Positions 36,201-44,378 of a DNA stretch of 64,000 bases are shown piece by piece (the stretch's first letter is position 1; the number at the start of each line of letters is the position of its first letter). The stretch spans positions 558,001-622,000 of the forward strand of contig NZ_CP049246.1 of NCBI RefSeq assembly GCF_011046555.1, read 5' to 3'. The notes under the pieces are model-generated. The model saw nothing but the letters and a program-made list of their open reading frames with translations, ran no database searches and was not told the origin of the DNA. Source of the DNA: Sphingobacterium lactis. GTDB lineage: Bacteria > Bacteroidota > Bacteroidia > Sphingobacteriales > Sphingobacteriaceae. A program made the position numbers and the translations under genes.

Positions 36201-36848
36201 CTAGAATCGATCTTCTAAGAGGAATAAATATAATTCTTTAGGTCCATGCGCACCGAGCACCAATCGTTTTTCGATATCGGCGGTACGGCTAGGTCCGGTA
36301 ATGGTCGTAATCATGGTCGGTTGGTCGTTGCCGTAGCGTTCCTTTATCAGGGCTAGGCCATGCTTGACATCCATAACCAATTGGGAGGCACGGGCGATAA
36401 CGATGTGCACCGGTGGATAAACACTCAACCTGCGGCCCGATTCTGAAGCATTGCTGATCAAAATACTGCCATTTCTGGCAATCAGCGCCTCACAACCCGT
36501 AATACTGGCTTCGATCTCCTCAAGTGCCTGCTGCGACTTCCGGTATGGAAACCCATACTGGTCCATCATCTGTTGGAGCGGTTTCTCCCAGATATAGATC
36601 TTACTGATGTTGATCTTCTCGATCAGGACAATCAGGTTCTCGATCAGGTTGATCTCCCCATCGCAATAGATAAACTTGCCAGACATCTGGGTAAATTCCC
36701 GAGCAAAGGTAACATCCAAGGAATCCTCGTCATCGATATACAGTTGGCTGTCCTCAAACATAGGGTGTGGGTTCTCCCTCTTTTGAAGCAGCGCTTGCCG
36801 AATCTTCTTCAGCATCTTTTCCTTAGCGGTTGTATTCCTGGTGTTCAT
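36201..36848 (-). CDS. LUD domain protein (LutC/YkgG-like)
   Basis: 215-residue protein of the LUD family, named for lactate utilisation. N-terminal KEKMLKKIRQALLQK is followed by GCEALIARNGSILISNASES and HIVIARASQLVMDVKH, with the C-terminal GPSRTADIEKRLVLGAHGP (about 184-202), the family's most conserved motif. No LutA/LutB partners are nearby. In Bacteroidota it commonly follows ftsH, where its role is not established. Confidence 0.85.
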   Translation of the reverse strand: MNTRNTTAKEKMLKKIRQALLQKRENPHPMFEDSQLYIDDEDSLDVTFAREFTQMSGKFIYCDGEINLIENLIVLIEKINISKIYIWEKPLQQMMDQYGFPYRKSQQALEEIEASITGCEALIARNGSILISNASESGRRLSVYPPVHIVIARASQLVMDVKHGLALIKERYGNDQPTMITTITGPSRTADIEKRLVLGAHGPKELYLFLLEDRF

Positions 36849-36852
36849 ATCA

Positions 36853-36883
36853 TAAAACAGACAGGATTTGCGGTCCTGTCTGT
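36853..36883 (-). terminator. Hairpin between ftsH and the LUD gene
   Basis: Perfect 10-bp stem ACAGACAGGA / TCCTGTCTGT with a 7-nt loop, followed on the minus strand by TTTTA. It ends just ahead of the LUD start codon, so it may be a partial terminator/attenuator that lowers downstream expression. Confidence 0.55.
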
Positions 36884-36891
36884 AAGTGTTT

Positions 36892-38970
36892 TTATTGTTC
36901 TGAATCTAATTTCTTCTGATCTTCAGGTTTGGACTGCAGATCTTCACGATCGGTAGTCGGCAAAGGCAGTTCCGTTTGCGGAACGCCACCACCGTCTGCT
37001 CCACCATTCACGAATTCATCATAGGTGGTCTTATTGGCAAACGGACGCTTACCAAGGATTTCCTCCAAGTCAGTCTGGAACAAGATTTCTTTCTCCAATA
37101 ACTTCTCGGCAATCTTGATCAAACCATCCTGTTTTTCCAATAGCAATTGCTTGGTCCGTTCATATACCGCAGAGATCAATGTACGCACTTCGTCATCAAT
37201 CAGCTCTGCCGTCTGATCGGAGTATGGTTTCTGGAACTGACTTTCGCTCGCGCTGTCACGGAAGGAAACATTTCCTACCTTGTCATTCATACCATAGACT
37301 GCAGTCATGGCATACGCCAATTTCGTGATCCGCTCCAAGTCATTCTGCGCACCTGTACTGATTCTACCAAAAGTAATATCCTCAGCCACACGTCCACCCA
37401 TTGTCATACTCATGCTATCCAACAATTGCTCTGTGGTGTACAGGAACTGTTCTTTCGGCAAGTACTGTGCATAACCCAAAGCAGCTACCCCACGTGGAAC
37501 GATGGATACCTTCACCAATGGATCGGCATGCTCCAGGAACCAGCCTGCAATCGCATGGCCTGCTTCATGGTAGGCCACAATTTTCTTCTCCTCAGGTGAG
37601 ATGATCTTATTTTTCTTTTCAAGACCTCCGATGACACGGTCAATCGCGTCTTGGAAATCCTGCATTTCGATAGCTTTCTTATTCTTGCGGGCAGCGATCA
37701 AAGCAGCCTCGTTACATACATTGGCAATTTCTGCACCTGCAAAGCCCGGCGTCTGTGCCGAAAGTTTCTTCGCATCCACCTCTTCGGCTAGCTTCAATGG
37801 CTTTAAGTGTACATTGAAGATATGCTCACGACCGATCAAATCCGGTTTATCAATGGAAATCTGTCTGTCAAAACGTCCCGGACGCAATAATGCTGTATCC
37901 AACACATCCAAACGGTTCGTTGCCGCCAGGATAATAACCCCAACGTTTGTTCCGAAACCATCCATTTCCACCAATAACTGGTTCAAGGTATTCTCCCGCT
38001 CGTCATTACCACCCATGATGGAGTTCTTGCCACGTGCACGTCCGATGGCGTCAATCTCATCGATAAAGATGATACATGGCGCTTTCTCTTTGGCCTGTTT
38101 GAACAAATCACGAACACGGGAAGCACCGACACCGACGAACATCTCCACAAAGTCAGAACCTGACAACGAGAAGAATGGCACCTGCGCCTCACCAGCAACA
38201 GCCTTCGCCAAAAGGGTTTTACCCGTTCCCGGAGGGCCTACCAATAACGCACCCTTAGGGATCTTACCCCCCAAGTCGGTATATTTTTTCGGGTTCTTCA
38301 GGAAATCAACGATTTCCATAACCTCTTGCTTCGCTTCTTCCAAACCGGCAACATCATTGAAGGTGATATTGATCTGGGACTCCTTATCGAACAGTTGTGC
38401 TTTCGATTTGCCGATATTGAATATCGCACCACCACCAGCACCTGCTCCACCGTTCATGCGGCGCATCAGGAATATCCAAATCACCACGATGATCAACAAC
38501 GGCAGCATAAAGGAAATAAACCAGCCTGCCCACGGATTCGTTCTATCTTCATAGTTCACCCCAACACGTGGCTGTGTTGCTGCCAAACTGTCCTGGGAAG
38601 CTTTAAGCTTCGCTTCCAATATCTCGGCAGAAGGCTCGGTAAATTTAAACTGTGGTGTCGCCGAACCTGTCGAAAATGACAGACTGTTCGGGCTGTTATC
38701 CATATCCTTATACTTATCCTGATCCAAACGATCCGGTTTGATGAACACCTCGACATCGATCAAATCGTTGCTCTTATAGGCAACCAATTTTTCCACGTCA
38801 CCGGGAATAAGCATCTTTTGCTCAAATTCTTTATAGGTGATTTTCTTGGAGGACTCTCCACTGAATAGGTATTGAAGTCCAATAAACCCTACGATCATCG
38901 CAATCCAAAGCCAAATCATATTGAATTTTGGTGGCATTGGCGTAATCTTTTTACTAGGAACTTTCTTCAT
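36892..38970 (-). CDS. ftsH: ATP-dependent zinc metalloprotease FtsH
   Basis: 692-residue inner-membrane AAA+ protease degrading misfolded membrane and regulatory proteins. TM1 is at about 15-34, followed by a periplasmic domain, TM2 at about 145-168, an AAA+ module (Walker A GPPGTGKT, Walker B IIFIDEIDAIGR, SRH NRLDVLDTALLRPGRFDR) and the M41 peptidase motif HEAGHA. A glycine-rich stretch NGGAGAGGGA follows TM2. The gene is 33 bases after rsfS. Confidence 0.96.
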   Translation of the reverse strand: MKKVPSKKITPMPPKFNMIWLWIAMIVGFIGLQYLFSGESSKKITYKEFEQKMLIPGDVEKLVAYKSNDLIDVEVFIKPDRLDQDKYKDMDNSPNSLSFSTGSATPQFKFTEPSAEILEAKLKASQDSLAATQPRVGVNYEDRTNPWAGWFISFMLPLLIIVVIWIFLMRRMNGGAGAGGGAIFNIGKSKAQLFDKESQINITFNDVAGLEEAKQEVMEIVDFLKNPKKYTDLGGKIPKGALLVGPPGTGKTLLAKAVAGEAQVPFFSLSGSDFVEMFVGVGASRVRDLFKQAKEKAPCIIFIDEIDAIGRARGKNSIMGGNDERENTLNQLLVEMDGFGTNVGVIILAATNRLDVLDTALLRPGRFDRQISIDKPDLIGREHIFNVHLKPLKLAEEVDAKKLSAQTPGFAGAEIANVCNEAALIAARKNKKAIEMQDFQDAIDRVIGGLEKKNKIISPEEKKIVAYHEAGHAIAGWFLEHADPLVKVSIVPRGVAALGYAQYLPKEQFLYTTEQLLDSMSMTMGGRVAEDITFGRISTGAQNDLERITKLAYAMTAVYGMNDKVGNVSFRDSASESQFQKPYSDQTAELIDDEVRTLISAVYERTKQLLLEKQDGLIKIAEKLLEKEILFQTDLEEILGKRPFANKTTYDEFVNGGADGGGVPQTELPLPTTDREDLQSKPEDQKKLDSEQ

Positions 38971-39003
38971 TTATAACTCTCTCTAACTACGTTTTTTTAT
39001 TAA

Positions 39004-39378
39004 TTATGCGCTTTGGTAGGTATTAACCTGCGCATCTCCCCATAGGTCTTCAATATTGTAATGTGACCGCTTATCTGTTTTGAAAATATGTACGACAACG
39101 TCAATAAAATCCAGCAGTATCCATTCCCCATTTCCTTGACCCTCTTTATGCCTAGGATCTTCACCGAAAGCTTTGTACACTTCATCTTCAACACTCTTTG
39201 CAATCGCATTCACCTGCGCCGTAGAATCCGCATGGCAGATCACAAAGTAGTCAGATAAAGTTCCATTTACCTCCCGCATATCCATTCGCACGATCTCATT
39301 GCCCTTTTTTTCCTGCATACCGTGGATGACCACATCTGCTAACTTCTCGGACAAGGAAGTATTTTTGTTTTTACTCAT
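39004..39378 (-). CDS. rsfS: Ribosome silencing factor RsfS
   Basis: 124-residue protein that binds ribosomal protein L14 and blocks subunit joining in starvation. Conserved segments: ADVVIHGMQEKKG, DYFVICHADSTAQVNAIAKS (about 45-64) and GEWILLDFIDVVVHIF (about 84-99). It is divergent from birA with 63 bases between the starts and is followed by ftsH. Confidence 0.95.
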   Translation of the reverse strand: MSKNKNTSLSEKLADVVIHGMQEKKGNEIVRMDMREVNGTLSDYFVICHADSTAQVNAIAKSVEDEVYKAFGEDPRHKEGQGNGEWILLDFIDVVVHIFKTDKRSHYNIEDLWGDAQVNTYQSA

Positions 39379-39390
39379 TAAGATTTATTA

Positions 39391-39398
39391 TACTTTTG
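39391..39398 (+). promoter_or_regulatory. Candidate -7 box for birA
   Basis: TACTTTTG (TAnnTTTG) 43 bases before the predicted TTG start of birA. Confidence 0.38.
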
Positions 39399-39441
39399 AC
39401 TTAATAAACAGTTTTTTTTCAAACGTTAACTACATTATCTT

Positions 39442-40221
39442 TTGCAAAATAACACATTTTCGGGAGAATCACGTCGTCAAAATTTAATTGTGCTGGACGA
39501 ATTAGGTTCTACCAATGATTATTTAAAATCTGAATTGGCAAATTTCAAGCCACTCCCGGAATGGTCTGCCATAATGGCAAGGCACCAAACCGCCGGAAGA
39601 GGCCAACGTGACAGCACCTGGACCGTGGAGCCCAACAGCAACTTAACCTTTAGTTTCGTGCTCTACCCAGATTACCTCAATTTACAGGACCACTTCACCC
39701 TCAATATGCTGATCAGCCTAGGGATTCACGACTGGCTGATTTCCAAAGGGATAACTCCAGAAATAAAATGGCCTAACGACATCCTCATCAACCAGAAGAA
39801 AGTATGCGGCATCCTTATCGAAAATAAAAGCGCAGGGATGAAAATTAAACAGTCTGTGGTAGGTATCGGCGTGAATGTCAATCAAAAGCAATTTTTTGAT
39901 GGCTTGGAAAACACTGCCAGCTCCTTGTTTAAGGAAACAGGAATTACGACAGAAAATCTGGAAGAGGAATGCCTAAACCTATTAGCCTTCCTTCAAAATC
40001 GAATCGAAAACTTTAAAAATAAAAAGCTGACAACCAACGATTTACTGAAAACATACAATAATTTCTTATTTCTAAGGGACAAACCCGCGCGCTATGCGTC
40101 TTCTGATATAACATTCCAGGCCATCTTACGGAAGGTGGATGCGAATGGCCAGTTATACCTCGAACAAAGCGATGGTATAAAAACCTATTTTTTCAAGGAA
40201 GTTCGTTTTCTAATGCAATAA
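39442..40221 (+). CDS. birA: Biotin--[acetyl-CoA-carboxylase] ligase
   Basis: 259-residue biotin protein ligase without the N-terminal DNA-binding domain of E. coli BirA. Motifs: LDELGSTNDYL, the biotinyl-AMP loop ARHQTAGRGQRDSTW (about 46-60), IKWPNDILIN (catalytic Lys, about 112-121) and VCGILIENK. The predicted start is TTG: the N-terminus MQNNTFSG matches the family pattern in this phylum and no ATG is available upstream. An alternative start further in would delete conserved residues. Confidence 0.92.
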   Translation: MQNNTFSGESRRQNLIVLDELGSTNDYLKSELANFKPLPEWSAIMARHQTAGRGQRDSTWTVEPNSNLTFSFVLYPDYLNLQDHFTLNMLISLGIHDWLISKGITPEIKWPNDILINQKKVCGILIENKSAGMKIKQSVVGIGVNVNQKQFFDGLENTASSLFKETGITTENLEEECLNLLAFLQNRIENFKNKKLTTNDLLKTYNNFLFLRDKPARYASSDITFQAILRKVDANGQLYLEQSDGIKTYFFKEVRFLMQ

Positions 40222-40257
40222 ATTGATTACAACTTCGATAAATTAATATATAAAATC

Positions 40258-40265
40258 TAACTTTG
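40258..40265 (+). promoter_or_regulatory. Candidate -7 box for the DsbD_N gene
   Basis: TAACTTTG, 53 bases before the ATG at 40319. Confidence 0.4.
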
Positions 40266-40318
40266 AATTAAACTTTACACGGACTGTATAGTCTCAAATA
40301 CGAATAAACACGGTTTTT

Positions 40319-40771
40319 ATGAAAAAAATAAATCTATTAATTGCATTTTTAGTCTTCGCTGTTTCCGGCGCTTTTGCACAGGTTGCAAATCCCGTGAAAT
40401 GGTCTGTAGGATTCAAAAAATTAAGTAACACGGAAGCGGTAATTCTATTGAAAGCGAACGTTGAGCAGGGATGGCATATTTACGGCCTGAACGTACCTTC
40501 GGGAGGCCCGATCTCAACATCTTTCAAATTCACGCCAGCAAACGGTGCGAAAGTTTCCGGAAAACCAGCTGCTAAAGAGCCAAAAACAAAATACGAAGAC
40601 GTCTTCAAGATGAACGTCCCTTATTACAATGGTGAAGTGGTTTTCCAACAGAAAGTTACTTTGGCAAACAACAAACCGACAACGGTTAAAGGTGTTGCTA
40701 CCTTTATGGCTTGTGACAAAGAGCGTTGTTTACCACCGGATGAATACGAATTTGCGGTAACAATAAAATAA
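40319..40771 (+). CDS. Stand-alone DsbD N-terminal-like domain, exported
   Basis: 150 residues: signal peptide 1-20 (ending GAFAQ) and a DsbD-alpha-like beta-sandwich (VEQGWHIYGLNVPSGGPIST, about 48-67; ATFMACDKERCLPPDEYEF near the end). The two cysteines in CDKERC correspond in position to the redox pair of DsbD-alpha. It is followed by a terminator and then by the DsbD membrane/thioredoxin gene, whose own N-terminus lacks this domain. Together they look like a split DsbD. Confidence 0.85.
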   Translation: MKKINLLIAFLVFAVSGAFAQVANPVKWSVGFKKLSNTEAVILLKANVEQGWHIYGLNVPSGGPISTSFKFTPANGAKVSGKPAAKEPKTKYEDVFKMNVPYYNGEVVFQQKVTLANNKPTTVKGVATFMACDKERCLPPDEYEFAVTIK

Positions 40772-40793
40772 ACGTAAATCCAAAAAGGAATTT

Positions 40794-40820
40794 AAAAAGG
40801 CAGGGCTCCCTGCCTTTTTC
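40794..40820 (+). terminator. Rho-independent terminator between the two DsbD-type genes
   Basis: Stem AAAAAGGCAGGG / CCCTGCCTTTTT, ending in five T. It lies 22 bases past the first gene and 29 before the next ATG. Confidence 0.88.
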
Positions 40821-40848
40821 TTAATTTTGGCTCGATTAACTCTTAATT

Positions 40849-42564
40849 ATGTTCAGCTTAAAAAAATTGTATATAGCCCTTAGTTGGGTTTTTATCATTG
40901 CTATTACCCCTATTCAAGGTTTTTCCCAAGACAGCCTCATCAACATTGAGGATGTAGAATTCAGCTCCGGCGAGGAAGCAACGGCAGATACGCTGCTTAC
41001 CGATTTGGAAGGTGTTGAGTTCAGTTCCGGTGAGGATACATCCACTGCCGCAGATACGGCAGCCACCGCACCTGCCACCGTTAACGCGGCAGACGGCGAC
41101 GGCGACTCCTCCTCCCTTTGGGGAATTTTCCTGGAAGGCCTAGTCGGTGGATTCTTGGCGTTCCTTATGCCGTGTATCTTCCCAATGGTACCTTTAACCG
41201 TTAGTTTTTTCACTAAAAAATCCGCATCGAAGTTACAGGCTGTATCGCAAGCCTTGACCTACGGTTTATTCATTATCGTTATCTACGTTGCGTTGGGTAT
41301 GTTGATTACCATCGCATTCGGACCGGAAGCCATGAATGCCCTTTCTACGAATGGCGTATTCAACTTTTTCTTCTTCCTGATGCTGGTATTCTTTGCGGCC
41401 TCTTTCTTTGGCGCATTCGAAATTACATTGCCAAGTAAATTTGTCAATAAAATCGACTCCAACTCTGACAAAGGCGGTCTGTTGGGTTATTTCTTTATGG
41501 CTGCCAGCTTAGCGGTGGTGTCTTTCTCCTGTACTGGACCGATCATCGGTACGGTTTTGGTGAATGCTGCCGTGAAGGGTGACCGCTTAGGTCCTGCCAT
41601 TGCCATGTTCGGTTTTTCATTCGCCCTAGCGATTCCTTTCGTGTTATTCGCGATGTTCCCGGCGCTTTTGAAATCCATGCCGAAATCAGGTGGATGGTTG
41701 AACAGCGTGAAGGTAGTCCTGGGATTCCTAGAGTTGGCCTTGGCTCTGAAATTCCTTTCCAACGTGGATCTGGCCTACAACTGGCAGTTCCTGGATCGCG
41801 AGGTCTTCTTGGCATTATGGATCACCATCTTCGGATTAATGGGATTATACCTGATCGGAAAAATCAAATTCTCGCACGATAGCGACCTGAAATACATGTC
41901 GGTCCCACGGACCATCATTGCCATTATTGTCTTTTCATTCGTGGTCTACATGATCCCGGGGATGTGGGGAGCGCCGTTGAAATCCATTGCTGCATTCCTT
42001 CCACCGATCGGTACACAGGATTTTGATATCTCAGCGGGCGTACAAGCAGGTGCTGGCCATGGTCCATCAGCCGACGCGACCAGCAGAAAGCATTTCAGCC
42101 ACTTCCACGACCGTGCAACCATCAAGGGCATGGATCCGTATTATGATTACGATGAAGCTTTGGCAGCAGCAAAAGCGCAGAACAAACCTTTATTGGTCGA
42201 TTTTACCGGGTGGAACTGTGTGAACTGTAGAAAGATGGAAGCCGATGTATGGTCCGACCCAGCCATCAAGCAGATGATCAACGAAAAATTCATCCTTGCT
42301 GAACTGTACGTGGATGATTACGATTTGAAACTTCCAGAAGCAGAACAATACGTTTCGGAAACAACAGGGAAGAAAATCACTTCCGTGGGCAGAAAGAATA
42401 CCGACTTCCAGATCTCGAAGTTCAATTCCAACTCCCAGCCTTTATATGCCATTTTGGACAATAACGAAGAACTTCTGGTACCAACGAGCGGCGCAAATTA
42501 CGATATCGAAAGCTATAAGGCTTACCTGCAATCAGCAATTGATGCGTATAACGCTAAAAAATAG
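40849..42564 (+). CDS. Thiol:disulfide interchange protein, DsbD membrane and thioredoxin domains
   Basis: 571 residues. After a signal sequence (about 1-27) comes an acidic linker with an internal duplication (VEFSSGEEATADT and VEFSSGEDTSTAADT). Then follows the eight-helix DsbD/CcdA membrane domain with FLMPCIFPMVPLTVSFF and VSFSCTGPIIG, each carrying a redox cysteine. The C-terminal thioredoxin-like domain has WNCVNCRKME (Cys457/Cys460). It carries electrons from cytosolic thioredoxin to periplasmic oxidoreductases. The alpha domain is missing and is encoded separately just upstream. Confidence 0.92.
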   Translation: MFSLKKLYIALSWVFIIAITPIQGFSQDSLINIEDVEFSSGEEATADTLLTDLEGVEFSSGEDTSTAADTAATAPATVNAADGDGDSSSLWGIFLEGLVGGFLAFLMPCIFPMVPLTVSFFTKKSASKLQAVSQALTYGLFIIVIYVALGMLITIAFGPEAMNALSTNGVFNFFFFLMLVFFAASFFGAFEITLPSKFVNKIDSNSDKGGLLGYFFMAASLAVVSFSCTGPIIGTVLVNAAVKGDRLGPAIAMFGFSFALAIPFVLFAMFPALLKSMPKSGGWLNSVKVVLGFLELALALKFLSNVDLAYNWQFLDREVFLALWITIFGLMGLYLIGKIKFSHDSDLKYMSVPRTIIAIIVFSFVVYMIPGMWGAPLKSIAAFLPPIGTQDFDISAGVQAGAGHGPSADATSRKHFSHFHDRATIKGMDPYYDYDEALAAAKAQNKPLLVDFTGWNCVNCRKMEADVWSDPAIKQMINEKFILAELYVDDYDLKLPEAEQYVSETTGKKITSVGRKNTDFQISKFNSNSQPLYAILDNNEELLVPTSGANYDIESYKAYLQSAIDAYNAKK

Positions 42565-42603
42565 GTTTTGAAAGAAATTAGTCGGAGAAATTAAGGAATT
42601 CGG

Positions 42604-42611
42604 TATATTTG
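42604..42611 (+). promoter_or_regulatory. Candidate -7 box for pfkA
   Basis: TATATTTG ends only four bases before the pfkA ATG at 42616. If functional the mRNA would be leaderless. Confidence 0.4.
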
Positions 42612-42615
42612 ATCC

Positions 42616-43590
42616 ATGAGCAACATAAAGAATATCGCAGTTTTAACGTCAGGAGGTGACTCTCCGGGTATGAATGCCGGCATCCGTGCCGTAGTCAGAT
42701 CTGGAATCTATAACGGAGTAAACATGTTCGGTGTCCGCAGAGGATATGACGGATTGGTTCAGGGGGACATCACCCCAATGGATGCCAAATCCGTAGCCAA
42801 CATTATCCAGCGTGGGGGAACCATCCTAAAGACAGCAAGAAGCGATGAATTCCGTACTGTTGAAGGCCGTCAGAAAGCCTACGAGAACCTGAAGAAATTA
42901 AATATCGATGCCCTTGTTGTCATCGGTGGTGACGGAACCTTTACCGGAGCGTCCAAATTCATTGAGGAATTTGACATGCCGATCATTGGTCTTCCAGGCA
43001 CGATCGACAACGACCTGAACGGTACCGATTTTACCATCGGCTATGACACAGCAATCAACACCGTAGTTGATGCCGTGGATAAGATCCGTGATACCGCAGA
43101 ATCCCATGACCGCCTATTCGTTGTGGAAGTGATGGGTCGTGACTCCGGACTTATTGCCTTACGTTCGGGTATCAGTACCGGTGCAGAGGCTGTTTTGATT
43201 CCGGAGCTTGAGGTGGACTATGACGCCATCATGAAGCGCCTGGATAAAACCAGAAAGAACAAATCATCCCGTATCATCATTGTTGCCGAAGGTGACAAGG
43301 AAGGCGGAATGGTCGTTGCGGAAAAAATCCAAGCGAATTTCCCAGCATACGATGTCCGGTTATCCATTCTTGGCCATATCCAGCGCGGAGGAAAGCCAAC
43401 CTGTATGGACCGTGTATTGGCAAGCCGATTGGGTGTTGCTGCTGTTGAAGGACTGTTGGAAGGCCGTAAAGGTGAAATGGCCGGACTGATTTGCGGAAAT
43501 GTCCAATTCACACCGTTCAATAAGGCAATCAAACACATTGATAAGATTAATGAAAATCTAACACGAATCGTCGAAATTCTTTCGTTGTAA
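42616..43590 (+). CDS. pfkA: ATP-dependent 6-phosphofructokinase
   Basis: 324-residue glycolytic enzyme phosphorylating fructose 6-phosphate. Motifs: VLTSGGDSPGMNAGIRA (10-26), VVIGGDGTFTGA (ATP site; GGDGT marks the ATP-dependent class), PGTIDNDLNGTD with the catalytic Asp, VEVMGRDSGLIAL and LGHIQRGGKPTCMDR. The size matches the bacterial PfkA subunit. It is followed by a strong terminator and then the IS element. Confidence 0.96.
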   Translation: MSNIKNIAVLTSGGDSPGMNAGIRAVVRSGIYNGVNMFGVRRGYDGLVQGDITPMDAKSVANIIQRGGTILKTARSDEFRTVEGRQKAYENLKKLNIDALVVIGGDGTFTGASKFIEEFDMPIIGLPGTIDNDLNGTDFTIGYDTAINTVVDAVDKIRDTAESHDRLFVVEVMGRDSGLIALRSGISTGAEAVLIPELEVDYDAIMKRLDKTRKNKSSRIIIVAEGDKEGGMVVAEKIQANFPAYDVRLSILGHIQRGGKPTCMDRVLASRLGVAAVEGLLEGRKGEMAGLICGNVQFTPFNKAIKHIDKINENLTRIVEILSL

Positions 43591-43612
43591 GTGTAAGGTA
43601 CACAAATACAAG

Positions 43613-43648
43613 AAAAAGCCGTTCATACTCATTTGAACGGCTTTTTTT
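43613..43648 (+). terminator. Rho-independent terminator after pfkA
   Basis: 13-bp stem AAAAAGCCGTTCA / TGAACGGCTTTTT with an 8-nt loop and a final T run. Confidence 0.92.
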
Positions 43649-43782
43649 ATGGAGTATTCGACTTAATTGAGCTTACGAAAGTTCTTTTCACATCCATTTT
43701 CCCGTCCTGTTTGCATTTTAAGCGTTACCTAATCCCTGGAATGGGTAGTTTATGGCGTTTTTTTTCCTAAAAACTTAGGGAC

Positions 43783-43807
43783 TGTCCAATCCTAAAAAAG
43801 CTATACA
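43783..43807 (+). repeat. Left terminal inverted repeat of the IS
   Basis: 25 bases from TGTCCAATCC to GCTATACA, matched at 19 positions by the reverse complement of 45318-45342. Confidence 0.82.
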
Positions 43808-43821
43808 CAAAAACAAAGTGT

Positions 43822-44355
43822 ATGGAAACAATAGAAAGAGAGTTTGAGTTCGCTGAGCGGACCAGTAAGAAGCAGCCATTCGACAAGCGTTTGATCCTCC
43901 ACATGCTGGATCAGATCGAACTTGGGGTCCCCCGCCGGGACCTGATGGAACAGTACGGTGTCTCCGAAGTGAGCCTGATCCGCTGGATGAAGAAGTTCGG
44001 GCGACAGCCCATTGGGGCAAAGCGGTATACCACCGAGCTGAAGCGTTCAGTGATCAGGGCGGTCCAGGACGGGATGAGCGCCTACCGGGCGGGGAACACC
44101 TTTGATATCTCCTGCGGTACGGTCTCCAGATGGGTCAGGGAATATAAGGGGAAAAATACCGAACTTAGTTCCCCAGAACCCGATGATATGGCCAACAAGA
44201 AACCCGTAGACCCCAAAGAGGCAGAGATCCTGGCCCTGAAGAAGGCCCTGGAATATGCAAACCTGAAGATCAGGGCATTGGATACCATGATCGATATTGC
44301 CGAGGAACAGCTCAAGATCGACATCAGAAAAAAGTCTGGTGCCAAGCGGTCGTAA
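43822..44355 (+). CDS. IS3-family OrfA, helix-turn-helix protein
   Basis: 177-residue DNA-binding half of the transposase. Two helix-turn-helix segments are visible (PRRDLMEQYGVSEVSLIRWM, about 38-57, and MSAYRAGNTFDISCGTVSRW, about 85-104), followed by a leucine-rich helix near 135-165 (ILALKKALEYANLKIRALD) for multimerisation. An A6G slippery heptamer near the 3' end permits -1 frameshifting into orfB. OrfA alone usually represses transposition. Confidence 0.92.
   Translation: METIEREFEFAERTSKKQPFDKRLILHMLDQIELGVPRRDLMEQYGVSEVSLIRWMKKFGRQPIGAKRYTTELKRSVIRAVQDGMSAYRAGNTFDISCGTVSRWVREYKGKNTELSSPEPDDMANKKPVDPKEAEILALKKALEYANLKIRALDTMIDIAEEQLKIDIRKKSGAKRS
44328..44334 (+). other. Programmed -1 frameshift site
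   Basis: AAAAAAG in the phase A AAA AAG of orfA (codons AGA AAA AAG, then TCT). A -1 slip continues as GTC TGG TGC and runs open through 44376-44378 into orfB at its ATG, giving a single OrfAB transposase. The heptamer is the classic slippery signal of IS3 elements. Confidence 0.85.
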
Positions 44356-44378
44356 AGATCAAACAGGAATCCCCAGCA

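Noticed and set aside
37601..38554. Antisense frame of 317 codons opposite ftsH
   Set aside because: ftsH is certain; the frame has no signal, family or promoter.
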